Assembly (NCBI GenBank): GCA_002632355.1
Contig: NSJJ01000003.1
Location: 1-64,000 of the forward strand
DNA from: Sulfuricella denitrificans
GTDB taxonomy: Bacteria > Pseudomonadota > Gammaproteobacteria > Burkholderiales > Sulfuricellaceae
Length of the DNA stretch: 64,000 nt
Reading direction: 5' to 3'
Part shown: positions 37,037-44,986 of the stretch, in pieces
Layout: the number at the start of each line of letters is the position of its first letter
Numbering within the stretch: position 1 is the first letter of the stretch
Position numbers and translations under genes: made by a program
The notes under the pieces: model-generated
Told to the model about the DNA's origin: nothing
Seen by the model: the letters and a program-made list of their open reading frames with translations, nothing else
The model's database searches: none

Positions 37037-37612
37037 TTAAAGCGTGCCGGATTCTTCCGCGAACAGGCCGGCCAGCCCCTTCCTGACCAGCGTCAGGGCG
37101 TTGGGTACCTCAATTTCAACGACCTGGTCTATGGTCCAGGATTGGTCACGTCTGGGCATCAGTTCGAGAATCTTGCTGCCGAGAAAACGGCGACAGGGAT
37201 AGCTGGGTTCGCCATCTTCATAATCGAAGGTGGCATACTCCGCCAGGCGCTCGACCAGCAGGTCGATGAAGCGTTGCTGGTAACTGTCCGGTGAAGGGCC
37301 CATGAAGGCAATCTGGTTGTCCTCGAGGATTTCAGCCAGACGCCTGACCATGATATTGATGAGTTCGCCGCGGTATTCGTCGTCCACACGCGGATAGACA
37401 AAACGGTCAGTGTACTGGACGAGGAAGGCAAGGTATTCGGCAATCATCGCGAATCCCTGCTCCTTGGAGTTGATCTCGAATTTTTCCTGTTGCATGTGGG
37501 TGGCTTTTTCCTCCGCCACCCGGAAAATCAGGGATGCGATTACGGTTGCCACCTGAAATGGGGTCTTGGGTGCGCCCCGGGTGTGCCATTGGGTTCTGAC
37601 TCGAATTGCCAT
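37037..37612 (-). CDS. Conserved hypothetical protein
   Basis: A 191-residue soluble, mostly helical protein; the second half is acidic (PSPDSYQQRFIDLLVERLAE) and contains a Cys at about 144. No signal peptide. It lies six bases from the rhodanese gene and 15 from birA in a compact minus-strand run. I do not recognise a family with known function. Confidence 0.75.
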   Translation of the reverse strand: MAIRVRTQWHTRGAPKTPFQVATVIASLIFRVAEEKATHMQQEKFEINSKEQGFAMIAEYLAFLVQYTDRFVYPRVDDEYRGELINIMVRRLAEILEDNQIAFMGPSPDSYQQRFIDLLVERLAEYATFDYEDGEPSYPCRRFLGSKILELMPRRDQSWTIDQVVEIEVPNALTLVRKGLAGLFAEESGTL

Positions 37613-37618
37613 GCCTGA

Positions 37619-38467
37619 TTATTCTCCAGTTTCGACCGGCCGGCCGGGATCGGTAATCCATTCGCTCCAGGAACCGGGGTAAAGCCGTGCGCCCTTGAGC
37701 CCGGCGTGTTCCATGGCGATTACGCTATGGCAGGCGGTGACGCCTGAGCCGCACATATGCACCACGCGTTCGGGCTCGATTCCGTTTAGGAGGTCAATGT
37801 AAGCTTCCTTCAGTTCTTCTGCCGACATGTAGGTGCCGCCCATGTCGAGATTGTCTTCGAAAGGGTAGTTGACGCTGCCTGGAATGTGTCCGGCCACCTT
37901 GTCGAGAGCTTCGCGTTCGCCGCTGAAGCGTTCTTCGGAGCGTGCATCAATGATCAGGCACTTGTCGCTGCGCAGTGCGTCTTCGATGCATTTTGCGTCC
38001 ACCCACATGCTGTCGTCAGGATGCGCCTCAAATGTTACCGGGGTGATCTCCGTCATCTCGGCAGTCATCGGATGTCCATCGCGAATCCAGCGTTGGATGC
38101 CTCCATCGAGCAGGGCGACCGACTCGTGCCCAAGCCAGCGCAGATCCCACCACATGCGGCTTGCCATGGAACCGAAGCTGTCGTCGTAAACCACGACCTG
38201 TTTGCTGCCGTCCACGCCCCACCTGCCAAGTTTCTGTGCCAGTAGCAGTGGGTCCGGCAGAGGGTGGCGGCCACTGGTGGCCGTGACTTCAGAGGAAAGA
38301 TCGTCGTTGAGGTGGGCGTAGCGCGCACGTGGGATATGCCCGGCCTGATAGGCTCGGCGGCCTGACTCGGGGTCGCTCAGGGTAAAACGGCAATCAAAAA
38401 TGACCCAGTCCGGATCATTCAGATGTTGCGCCAGCTGCGCTGCACTGACGATGGTAGAAAATTTCAT
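37619..38467 (-). CDS. Tandem-rhodanese sulfurtransferase (SseA-type)
   Basis: A 282-residue protein with two rhodanese domains. The active site loop in the second domain is CGSGVTACHS (Cys about 239), matching 3-mercaptopyruvate sulfurtransferases (CG[S/T]GVTA) rather than the CRKGVT of thiosulfate-type rhodaneses. Substrate may be mercaptopyruvate or thiosulfate. I chose the ATG at 38467 (MKFSTIVSAAQL). Its nearness to the DsrC-like gene and dsr cluster suggests a link to sulfur trafficking, but this is inference. Confidence 0.88.
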   Translation of the reverse strand: MKFSTIVSAAQLAQHLNDPDWVIFDCRFTLSDPESGRRAYQAGHIPRARYAHLNDDLSSEVTATSGRHPLPDPLLLAQKLGRWGVDGSKQVVVYDDSFGSMASRMWWDLRWLGHESVALLDGGIQRWIRDGHPMTAEMTEITPVTFEAHPDDSMWVDAKCIEDALRSDKCLIIDARSEERFSGEREALDKVAGHIPGSVNYPFEDNLDMGGTYMSAEELKEAYIDLLNGIEPERVVHMCGSGVTACHSVIAMEHAGLKGARLYPGSWSEWITDPGRPVETGE

Positions 38468-38536
38468 GAATGGGTTCCTGATTCCGGATTCCACAGTTTA
38501 ACCCGAAACCCGGAACCCGGAGATTTGCTGCTTTTC

Positions 38537-38869
38537 TTAGTAACCGCCTTTTCCAAACGGCTTTGGCAAGCCGGCTACTTTGGCGGACTGCCGGTTGGGC
38601 TGCATCGGGAACAGGGTGTACAGGTGCTTTTTCCAGTCGGTGCCGGGATGGTCGGCTTCGAAATCCTTGCACATATTGCGGAAGTTCGGGGTCTGCCCAT
38701 CTTCCTTGTACTTGGTACGCATGTAGTTGACTACCGTCCAGTGTTCGTCAGTCAGTTTGATGCCTTCGGCTTCAGCGATTACGCTGACCACTTCATCGCT
38801 ATAGTCCGGCTCCAGCAGAAAGCCGTCATCATCTACTTCCAGTTCGGTGCCGTTTACGACGTAGCCCAT
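38537..38869 (-). CDS. DsrC/TusE-family protein without redox cysteines
   Basis: A 110-residue protein aligned end to end with the DsrC at 43743: MGYVVNGTELEVDDDGFL, TDEHWTVVNYMR, and the C-terminal KVAGLPKPFGKGGY. The two Cys of the DsrC arm (C98 and C109 in the true DsrC) are replaced by Ala96 and a Gly. The only Cys (about 67) is elsewhere. It cannot form the trisulfide or disulfide of DsrC. DsrC relatives without these cysteines have been described as possible regulators (RspA group). The gene follows the Cas6-like gene and has AAGGAG before ATG. Confidence 0.85.
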   Translation of the reverse strand: MGYVVNGTELEVDDDGFLLEPDYSDEVVSVIAEAEGIKLTDEHWTVVNYMRTKYKEDGQTPNFRNMCKDFEADHPGTDWKKHLYTLFPMQPNRQSAKVAGLPKPFGKGGY

Positions 38870-38911
38870 AGTTTTCTCCTTAGTTAAGGTCGTTGAGTTA
38901 AAAAATTACGC

Positions 38912-39505
38912 TCAAGTAAGCGCGGTTATGGATTTGTGAGGGATGAAAATGCCACAACCAATTTTGCGGTATTTTCCCAGCCCCTGTTGCTGTATCAGTA
39001 ACGAATGCTCCAACGGCAGGCCATGCAGCATGAGGCTGAAGCCACTCACGTTGCCGTCCTGCGTACGGATGGTCTGACGCTTGCCGCAGATGAAGCGGGA
39101 GTCAATTTTCATTTCATCCAGCAGGCGAATAATATCATTGGTGAAGTCTAATTCGTCCTCGCTTCCTGTTGCTACGCAATGTGCAAACAATGGAGTGTGT
39201 TGAGACAGTGGACGCATTTTGCCGGCCCCGATTGTAAGCATGTGGTTGTCAATGTTAATGGTTTTGCCAGTCAGTTGAAGTAACTCAGGTAGACGCGCTG
39301 AGGCAATGCGGATCGTTAGCTTGGTGCGTCGGCTGAGTATTAGCTCCCCGTGTCCGGTGTCAGCTCCGGGAATGGCATGCACCCCACCGAGCGGCTCATC
39401 GGGAAACCAGGGCAGCAAGCGCGCCACTTCGGAATAAAGATAAAAACCATGGTCAATTGGCAGCAAAGTGCCCCTAACGTCGAACTGAACGTCGGTTACA
39501 AGCAA
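38912..39505 (-). CDS. Stand-alone Cas6/Cmx6-like RAMP protein
   Basis: A 197-residue protein with the sequence pattern of the Cas6/Cmx6 family that databases tie to type I-MYXAN CRISPR: VRGTLLPIDHGFYLYSEVAR at the start, LSRRTKLTIRIASARLPELL, then ICGKRQTIRTQDGNVSGFSL and the Gly-rich loop GLGKYRKIGCGIF (about 176-188). Cas6 proteins cut hairpin RNAs at the 3' base. His19 and other His residues are candidates for catalysis but none is proven. No CRISPR repeats or other cas genes occur in the window. First codon TTG, 32 bases after a small unknown gene. The neighbours are sulfur genes; family members of this type occur stand-alone near dsr genes, as far as I recall. Confidence 0.72.
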   Translation of the reverse strand: MLVTDVQFDVRGTLLPIDHGFYLYSEVARLLPWFPDEPLGGVHAIPGADTGHGELILSRRTKLTIRIASARLPELLQLTGKTINIDNHMLTIGAGKMRPLSQHTPLFAHCVATGSEDELDFTNDIIRLLDEMKIDSRFICGKRQTIRTQDGNVSGFSLMLHGLPLEHSLLIQQQGLGKYRKIGCGIFIPHKSITALT

Positions 39506-39537
39506 CTCATCTATGGGTTGAGGGTCCTGATTGTAGC

Positions 39538-39768
39538 TTAGCCAGCCGATTTTGAAACTCCTTGTTCTTGTGTTTTTGCCCAGTCCAGCAAAGCCCTGCC
39601 CCAGTGTTGAGCGGTTTCGCTGTCTATCTCAAATATTGTGAATCGCTTGATCTCACGAATGCGCAACCGCAATGTGCAAAACCCGGCATCGTGATTCACC
39701 TCTTGCAACTCGATCTCCTGTCTGTAGGGTGTCGACAGGAATTTGTCCAAACTTATGAAATCATCCAT
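39538..39768 (-). CDS. Small hypothetical protein next to the Cas6-like gene
   Basis: A 76-residue protein, MDDFISLDKFLSTPYRQEIE, then LRLRIREIKRFTIFEIDSET and a Trp-containing C-terminal helix. It looks like a single compact domain. An open frame extends 37 residues upstream, but the ATG at 39768 fits the visible domain better. I do not recognise a named family. It is the first gene of the minus-strand run opposite dsrA and is probably co-transcribed with the Cas6-like gene. Confidence 0.65.
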   Translation of the reverse strand: MDDFISLDKFLSTPYRQEIELQEVNHDAGFCTLRLRIREIKRFTIFEIDSETAQHWGRALLDWAKTQEQGVSKSAG

Positions 39769-40117
39769 AATAAACTTTTCGTTCTCAATAGTGTTTTGCA
39801 AGATTGTAACGAAATATAGGTTCTGCGCCCGATACTGCAAGGTGTATAACCCATATTGGTAGTGCCGGCATACTCCCAATGGGGTGGTTGGGTACTCCCT
39901 GCTAAGCGCTAGGGTAGCCGTGAAGAATGATGGAAAACGAATGCATAACGGTTGTAGTATTCACCAATCTGCTGGAGTTCAAGCGTGATGACGGTGAATG
40001 GTCGTAAGCACGTGGACGCAGTATTAAGAATCACACAAAAGTTGTAGCATAATTTGAGTCGGCTGCTGCCGGGGAAAGCCGGCATGGTCGGACGTTACTT
40101 TTTTTTGGAGAATATCT
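39769..40117. promoter_or_regulatory. Divergent control region of the dsr operon
   Basis: This 349-base gap separates the Cas6-like run from dsrA. A CATAAT box (40048-40053) with TTAAGA 18 bases upstream is a weak candidate promoter for dsrA. Just downstream TGCCGG/CCGGCA (40067-40084) forms a leader hairpin, followed by an eight-T run (40099-40106) and GGAG before the start codon. No other operator is obvious. Confidence 0.4.
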
Positions 40118-41413
40118 ATGGCTAAGAAATTGCACGATACGCCGATGCTGGACCAGCTTGAGAGTGGCCCGTGGCCCAGTTTTGTTACTGGTCTGAAGCG
40201 CGAAGCCGCTAAAAAAGACATTATGGTTGATCTGTTGGGTCAGCTGGAAACGTCTTACAAGACCAAAAAAGGTTACTGGAAAGGTGGTACGGTGGGTGTG
40301 TTCGGCTATGGTGGCGGCGTGATTCCACGCTTTACCGAGCTGAAGGACGAAAACGAAAACCCGGTATTTCCTGACGCGGCTGAATTCCATACGCTGCGCA
40401 TCCAGCCGCCTGCCGGTATGCACTATGACACCGCCACCCTGCGCAAGTTTGCCGACATCTGGGACAAGTATGGTTCCGGCCTGATCGGACTGCACGGGCA
40501 GTCCGGGGATATCATGATGCAGGGTTGTACAACTGCCAATGTCCAGCCGGCATGGGAAGAAATCAATGCCATGGGTTTCGACATGGGTGGTGCGGGTCCT
40601 GCACTGCGTACTTCCATGTCCTGCGTGGGTGCTGCCCGCTGTGAAATGTCCTGCTTCGACGAGGCCAGGGCTCTGCGCACGATTATTAATGCCAATATTG
40701 ATGACATGCACCGTCCGGCGCTGCCTTACAAGTTCAAGTTCAAGTTCTCTGGCTGCCCTAATGACTGCGTGAACTCCATTCAGCGTTCTGACATGGCTAC
40801 CATCGGCACCTGGCGCGACAACATTCAGGTCAACGAGCAGCAGGCTCGTGACTACATGAAGGGTCACGGCATGGACAAGCTGGTAAACGATGTAATCAGC
40901 AAGTGCCCAACTCGTGCCATTACCTTGCGTAACAAGGCTGATGCCGTATCCGGCGATAGCATTTCTACCGTGGCGGTTGACGACCAGCATGTGATGCAGA
41001 TCGAGAACCACGACTGCGTACGTTGTATGCACTGCCTGAATGTCATGCCTGGCGCATTGCTCCCCGGTAAGGATAAGGGTGTTACCATTCTGGTTGGTGG
41101 TAAGAGCGTGCTGAAGATCGGCGCAACCATGGGTACGGTGATCATCCCGTTCATGAAGCTCGAATCCGACGAAGATTTCGAAAAAATCAATGAAATGTCT
41201 CGCAACATCATCGACTTCTTTGCTGAAAATGCACTGGAGCATGAGCGCACGGGTGAAATGATCGAGCGTATCGGTCTGGTGAATTTCCTCGAGGGTCTGG
41301 ATATCGATGTTGATCCGAACATGATTAATCACCCTCGTGCCAACCCATATGTGCGTATGGACGATTGGGATGAGGAAGTCGAGAAAGCGAACGAGCGCAA
41401 GGCTGCTGCCTGA
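40118..41413 (+). CDS. dsrA: Reverse dissimilatory sulfite reductase, alpha subunit
   Basis: A 431-residue catalytic subunit that, in the oxidative pathway, converts DsrC-bound sulfane sulfur to sulfite in the cytoplasm. Siroheme-[4Fe-4S] ligands are C169, C175 (CVGAARC) and C213, C217 (CPNDC). The inserted ferredoxin domain has C300, C303, C306 with C263. Sequence features and the adjoining dsrEFH and dsrL point to the oxidative type. Good ribosome binding site. It is followed by dsrB after 47 bases. Confidence 0.98.
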   Translation: MAKKLHDTPMLDQLESGPWPSFVTGLKREAAKKDIMVDLLGQLETSYKTKKGYWKGGTVGVFGYGGGVIPRFTELKDENENPVFPDAAEFHTLRIQPPAGMHYDTATLRKFADIWDKYGSGLIGLHGQSGDIMMQGCTTANVQPAWEEINAMGFDMGGAGPALRTSMSCVGAARCEMSCFDEARALRTIINANIDDMHRPALPYKFKFKFSGCPNDCVNSIQRSDMATIGTWRDNIQVNEQQARDYMKGHGMDKLVNDVISKCPTRAITLRNKADAVSGDSISTVAVDDQHVMQIENHDCVRCMHCLNVMPGALLPGKDKGVTILVGGKSVLKIGATMGTVIIPFMKLESDEDFEKINEMSRNIIDFFAENALEHERTGEMIERIGLVNFLEGLDIDVDPNMINHPRANPYVRMDDWDEEVEKANERKAAA

Positions 41414-41460
41414 TCCTGCGTCGAAATTTGTTAATCTAGTGAATATTTGGAGAATAAATA

Positions 41461-42531
41461 ATGGCTGAATTGCGTGCACCTGATGAGTGCGGCGTACCGG
41501 ATCCGATGCCCTTCATGCATCCTACGTTAAGAGATAACTACGGCAAGTGGGTTTTCCATTCGCATCCGAAACCGGGTGTTCTGTATCACCGGGCCGAGAA
41601 CGGCGCTGAAGTATGGACTGTCAAGTTCGGCACTGCCCGTCAACTGGATGGCTACACCATTCGCTTGCTGTGCGACCTGGCTGACAAGCATGCAGATGGG
41701 CATATGCGCTTCACAGCACGTAGCAATGTGGAGTTCATGGTAACTGCCGAGAGCAAGATTGATCCCTTGATCAAGGAATTGAACAGCCATGGATTCCCGG
41801 TGGGTGGTACCGCCAACTCAGTGTCCATGATTTCTCATACTCAGGGTTTCCTGCATTGCGATATTCCTGGAACGGATGCTTCCGGTGTGGTCAAGGCGCT
41901 GATGGATGAATTGCATGAAGAGTTTATCAAGTGCGAGATGCCTAACCGCGTCAAGCTATCAACTTCCTGCTGCGAAATTAACTGCGGCGGCCAAGCGGAT
42001 ATCGCGATTATCATGCAGCATACCAAGCCGCCAAAGATCAATCACGATCTGGTAGCTAACGTTTGCGAGCGCCCTACTGTTGTTGCGCGTTGCCCGGTTG
42101 CGGCTATTCGCCCCGCACTGGTGAATGGCAAGCCTTCTCTGGAAGTGGATGAGAAGAAATGTATCTGCTGCGGCGCTTGTTTCCCTCCTTGCCCACCGAT
42201 GCAGATCAACGATCCTGAACACTCCAAGATTGCAATATGGGTGGGTGGCAAGAACTCCAATGCGCGTTCAAAGCCAACTTTCCACAAGCTGGTTGCTTCG
42301 GGTCTGCCAAACAATCTTCCTCGCTGGCCAGAAGTGGCGGCTGTCGTGAAGAAAATCCTTTCTGTTTACAAGGCTGACGCACAGCCATGGGAACGCATGG
42401 GCGACTGGATCGACCGTATCGGTTGGCCACGTTTCTTCGAAAAAACTGGCCTGCCTTTCACCAAGTATCACATTGATGACTGGCGTGGCGCACGTACTAC
42501 CCTGAATGCCTCGACTCACATCAGGTTCTAA
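41461..42531 (+). CDS. dsrB: Reverse dissimilatory sulfite reductase, beta subunit
   Basis: A 356-residue subunit forming the alpha2beta2 enzyme with DsrA. STSCCEINCGGQADIA (about 167-182) is the siroheme-cluster region; the ferredoxin domain has C234, C237, C240 and C244 (CICCGACFPPC) with C211. DsrB contributes the site where DsrC's C-terminal arm docks. GGAG lies before the ATG. A long hairpin with a T run follows. Confidence 0.98.
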   Translation: MAELRAPDECGVPDPMPFMHPTLRDNYGKWVFHSHPKPGVLYHRAENGAEVWTVKFGTARQLDGYTIRLLCDLADKHADGHMRFTARSNVEFMVTAESKIDPLIKELNSHGFPVGGTANSVSMISHTQGFLHCDIPGTDASGVVKALMDELHEEFIKCEMPNRVKLSTSCCEINCGGQADIAIIMQHTKPPKINHDLVANVCERPTVVARCPVAAIRPALVNGKPSLEVDEKKCICCGACFPPCPPMQINDPEHSKIAIWVGGKNSNARSKPTFHKLVASGLPNNLPRWPEVAAVVKKILSVYKADAQPWERMGDWIDRIGWPRFFEKTGLPFTKYHIDDWRGARTTLNASTHIRF

Positions 42532-42542
42532 TTGGGGTTATT

Positions 42543-42587
42543 CCCTGCCATTGCTTGGTTGCAATGGCAGGGTTTGCTTCTTTTTTG
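42543..42587 (+). terminator. Hairpin with T-rich tail after dsrB
   Basis: A perfect 12-bp stem (42543-42554 with 42561-42572, loop TTGGTT) is followed by TTTGCTTCTTTTTT. This has the form of an intrinsic terminator inside the operon. It probably attenuates transcription so that dsrAB mRNA exceeds the downstream part, or it stabilises the dsrAB 3' end. Confidence 0.7.
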
Positions 42588-42614
42588 TTATATATTGATA
42601 CAGGACATTCAGGG

Positions 42615-42974
42615 ATGAAATTCGGAATATTGATTAATGAGGGGCCATACAATCATCAGGCCTCTGATTCTGCATATCAGTTCTGCAAGGCGGCAATAGA
42701 AAAAGGTCATGAAATTGATCGTGTGTTTTTTTACCATGACGGTGTGAATAACGCGACTAAGCTAACAGAGCCGCCTCAGGACGATCGCAATATCGTTCAG
42801 CGCTGGGGTAAGTTGGCTGAAGAACACAACGTAGACTTGGTGGTGTGTGTTGCAGCTGCATTGCGCCGTGGTATCGTCGAGGAAAATCTTGCCCCAGGGT
42901 TCAGGATTTCAGGCTTGGGTCAGTTGGTTGAGTCCGGCATTCGCTCGGATCGTCTTGTGACTTTTGGCGATTAA
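42615..42974 (+). CDS. dsrE: Sulfur relay protein DsrE
   Basis: A 119-residue DsrE-family subunit of the cytoplasmic DsrE2F2H2 sulfur carrier. The persulfide Cys is at position 78 (VDLVVCVAAALRRG), the same number as in Allochromatium vinosum DsrE. It passes sulfur to DsrC. The ATG at 42615 gives the family length; a longer frame upstream is non-coding. It resembles TusD of the tRNA thiolation relay. Confidence 0.97.
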   Translation: MKFGILINEGPYNHQASDSAYQFCKAAIEKGHEIDRVFFYHDGVNNATKLTEPPQDDRNIVQRWGKLAEEHNVDLVVCVAAALRRGIVEENLAPGFRISGLGQLVESGIRSDRLVTFGD

Positions 42975-42989
42975 GTTAGGGAGTTATTT

Positions 42990-43397
42990 ATGAGTGAAAG
43001 CACGGGAGGTATCGAAATGGAAGAAGACATGTCCGGTACCGTAAAGAAGTTCGCCTTCATTAATCGCAAGGCGCCATATGGAACGATCTATGCTCTCGAA
43101 TCGCTTGAGGTTGTGCTGATCAGCGCTGCATTTGACCAGGATGTAAGCTTGGTTTTTGCAGATGATGGCGTGTACCAGCTTAAAAAAGGGCAGGCGACAA
43201 AAGCGGTAGGGATGAAGAATTTTTCACCAACTTATCGCGCGCTTGAAGGCTACGACATCGAAAAGCTCTATGTCGAGAAAGAATCCATGGAGGCCCGAGG
43301 CCTTACCGCTGACGATCTGATCGTTGACGTGGAAGTGCTGGATGCCGCTGAAATGGCTGCGTTGCTCGAAGAGCAAGACGTGGTTCTGAGTTTCTAA
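42990..43397 (+). CDS. dsrF: Sulfur relay protein DsrF
   Basis: A 135-residue DsrE/F-fold subunit (KKFAFINRKAPYGTIYALES, FADDGVYQLKKGQ, and the C-terminal VLDAAEMAALLEEQDVVLSF). It carries no essential Cys and acts as a structural part of DsrEFH, like TusC. It starts with a short acidic, Met-rich stretch (residues 1-14), so an internal ATG is possible. Seven bases separate it from dsrH. Confidence 0.96.
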   Translation: MSESTGGIEMEEDMSGTVKKFAFINRKAPYGTIYALESLEVVLISAAFDQDVSLVFADDGVYQLKKGQATKAVGMKNFSPTYRALEGYDIEKLYVEKESMEARGLTADDLIVDVEVLDAAEMAALLEEQDVVLSF

Positions 43398-43404
43398 GAA
43401 GGGG

Positions 43405-43710
43405 ATGCAGATGTTGCACATCGTGAATAAATCGCCGCTGGAAAGAAATGCTTTTGACGGCGCCTTGCGCATGGCTAAGCCGGGTAGCACCATTCTTTTG
43501 ATCGAAGATGCTGTCTATGCGGTAACAAAGGGTAATAAAGCCGAAGGCCAGCTAAAAGAGGCCATGAAGAACTGCTCCGTATGCGCGCTATGGCCGGATC
43601 TGGAAGCACGCGGCATGCAGGATACCGTGATCGACGGTATTAAGCAGGTGGACTACAACGGTTTCGTGGATCTGGTGGCAGAGAGCAAATCCGTGATGTC
43701 TTGGTTGTAA
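43405..43710 (+). CDS. dsrH: Sulfur relay protein DsrH
   Basis: A 101-residue TusB-like subunit of DsrEFH (LHIVNKSPLERNAFDGALRM, LLIEDAVYAVTKG, DYNGFVDLVAESKSVMSWL). The Cys that is conserved at position 20 of A. vinosum DsrH is missing: NKSPLERNAFDGALRM has Gly/Ala there, and no Cys occurs before C57 and C60. Start at 43405 or, two codons later, 43411. Confidence 0.95.
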   Translation: MQMLHIVNKSPLERNAFDGALRMAKPGSTILLIEDAVYAVTKGNKAEGQLKEAMKNCSVCALWPDLEARGMQDTVIDGIKQVDYNGFVDLVAESKSVMSWL

Positions 43711-43742
43711 TTGCAACGCTTTTGATTATTTAGGAGAAACAT

Positions 43743-44075
43743 ATGGGCTTCGAAATTAACGGTAAGACTTATGAAACGGACGAAGAAGGTTACTTGGTTA
43801 ACCTGGCAGAGTGGGACGAAGAAGCTGCCAAGTTCCTGGCCATCGAAGAAAAAGTAGAGATGACAGATCAGCACTGGGAAGTCATCAATTTCCTGCGCGA
43901 GTACTATAACGACTACCAGATCGCTCCGGCGGTGCGGGTTCTGACCAAGGCTATCGGCAAGAAACTTGGGCCTGAGAAAGGAAACAGCAAGTATCTGTAC
44001 GAACTGTTCCCATATGGCCCAGCCAAGCAAGCGTGTAAGATTGCTGGCCTGCCTAAACCAACCGGCTGTATCTAA
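43743..44075 (+). CDS. dsrC: DsrC, sulfur-carrier substrate of DsrAB
   Basis: A 110-residue protein that carries sulfur as a persulfide or trisulfide and feeds DsrAB and the DsrMKJOP complex. The C-terminal arm YGPAKQACKIAGLPKPTGCI holds both redox cysteines, C98 and the penultimate C109. Strong ribosome binding site (GGAG). It stands last in the EFHC block, before a long hairpin. Confidence 0.98.
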   Translation: MGFEINGKTYETDEEGYLVNLAEWDEEAAKFLAIEEKVEMTDQHWEVINFLREYYNDYQIAPAVRVLTKAIGKKLGPEKGNSKYLYELFPYGPAKQACKIAGLPKPTGCI

Positions 44076-44090
44076 GCAATAAAGCAAGGC

Positions 44091-44141
44091 GAATTCACGA
44101 ATGACCGTATTCCTTTGGTAATGCGGTCATCTCCTGAATTC
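44091..44141 (+). other. Long hairpin between dsrC and dsrM
   Basis: The arm from 44091 (GAATTCA, then ATGACCG and TATT) pairs with the arm ending 44141 (CGGTCAT, TGAATTC), giving about 20 paired bases with a CCTTTGG-like loop. No T run follows, so it is more likely an mRNA-stability or processing element than a terminator. Confidence 0.65.
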
Positions 44142-44197
44142 CCAAGAATAACTACGGCAAGCGTTGCTTGCTGAACGAACTACTCCAGGGGATGTAC

Positions 44198-44947
44198 ATG
44201 TCGTTTCTGACCGTACTGTTTGCGTACCTATTTTACGCAGCCACCGCAATCTTGGTGGGCGGACTTTTTTTTAAGATCCGCACTTATGCCCGCACGCCGG
44301 CGCCTTTGAAGATTCCAACTACGCCGGCTCCAATTACAAAAACCGGCGTGGTTTTGCGCATGACGCGTGAAGTAACCCTGTTCGAAAGCCTGTTCAAATC
44401 TAACAAATGGATCTGGCTGTTTGGCTATCTATTTCACGTTTCGCTTTTGCTGGTAACATTGAGGCACTTGCGCTATTTCACAGAGCCGGTTTGGTTTCCA
44501 GTAGAAATGATCCAGCCTTTTGGTATGTATGCTGGATTTGCTATGGTGGCGGGCCTTGGAGGACTCTGGGCAAGGCGCTTTCTTGTCGATAGGGTGAGAT
44601 ATATTTCAACGCCGTCTGACCATTTGATCCTTGCCCTTTTGGTCGCTATCGGCTTGTCCGGTTTGGGAATGAGCTTTGTTGCGCACACAGATATTGTGGC
44701 AGTTAAGGCATTCATTCTTGGCTTGATGGTTTTCGATTTGCATCCCTTACCTGCAGATCCTGTTTTGCTGGTACATCTTTCGTTAGTCGCTTTGCTGATG
44801 TTTATCTTTCCAATTAGCAAGCTGCTACATGCACCAGGTATTTTCTTCAGCCCGACGCGTAATCAGGTTGACGATCCGCGTGACCGGCGTCATATAGCCC
44901 CGTGGGCTGCAAAACTGGAAGCCGGTGCTCAGGGCAAATCGGAGTAA
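44198..44947 (+). CDS. dsrM: DsrM, heme-b membrane subunit
   Basis: A 249-residue NarI-like integral membrane protein with about five helices, which carries heme b and exchanges electrons with quinone. Together with DsrK it links DsrC oxidation to the membrane. I took the ATG at 44198 (MSFLTVLFAYLFY) because AGGGG stands before it; earlier TTG (44168) and ATG (44192) codons add up to ten residues. It begins the MKLJOP block. Confidence 0.93.
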   Translation: MSFLTVLFAYLFYAATAILVGGLFFKIRTYARTPAPLKIPTTPAPITKTGVVLRMTREVTLFESLFKSNKWIWLFGYLFHVSLLLVTLRHLRYFTEPVWFPVEMIQPFGMYAGFAMVAGLGGLWARRFLVDRVRYISTPSDHLILALLVAIGLSGLGMSFVAHTDIVAVKAFILGLMVFDLHPLPADPVLLVHLSLVALLMFIFPISKLLHAPGIFFSPTRNQVDDPRDRRHIAPWAAKLEAGAQGKSE

Positions 44948-44986
44948 TCAACATGCAGGTATATTTGAAAGTTAGCAGGAGGAATA

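Noticed and set aside
40031-41479. 482-codon open frame antisense to dsrA (minus strand)
   Set aside because: It mirrors dsrA, has no ribosome binding site and no family character; codon bias of dsrA explains it.
40118-42531. Reductive (sulfate-reducing) DsrAB
   Set aside because: dsrL, dsrEFH and the betaproteobacterial context indicate the oxidative reverse type; no DsrD is present.
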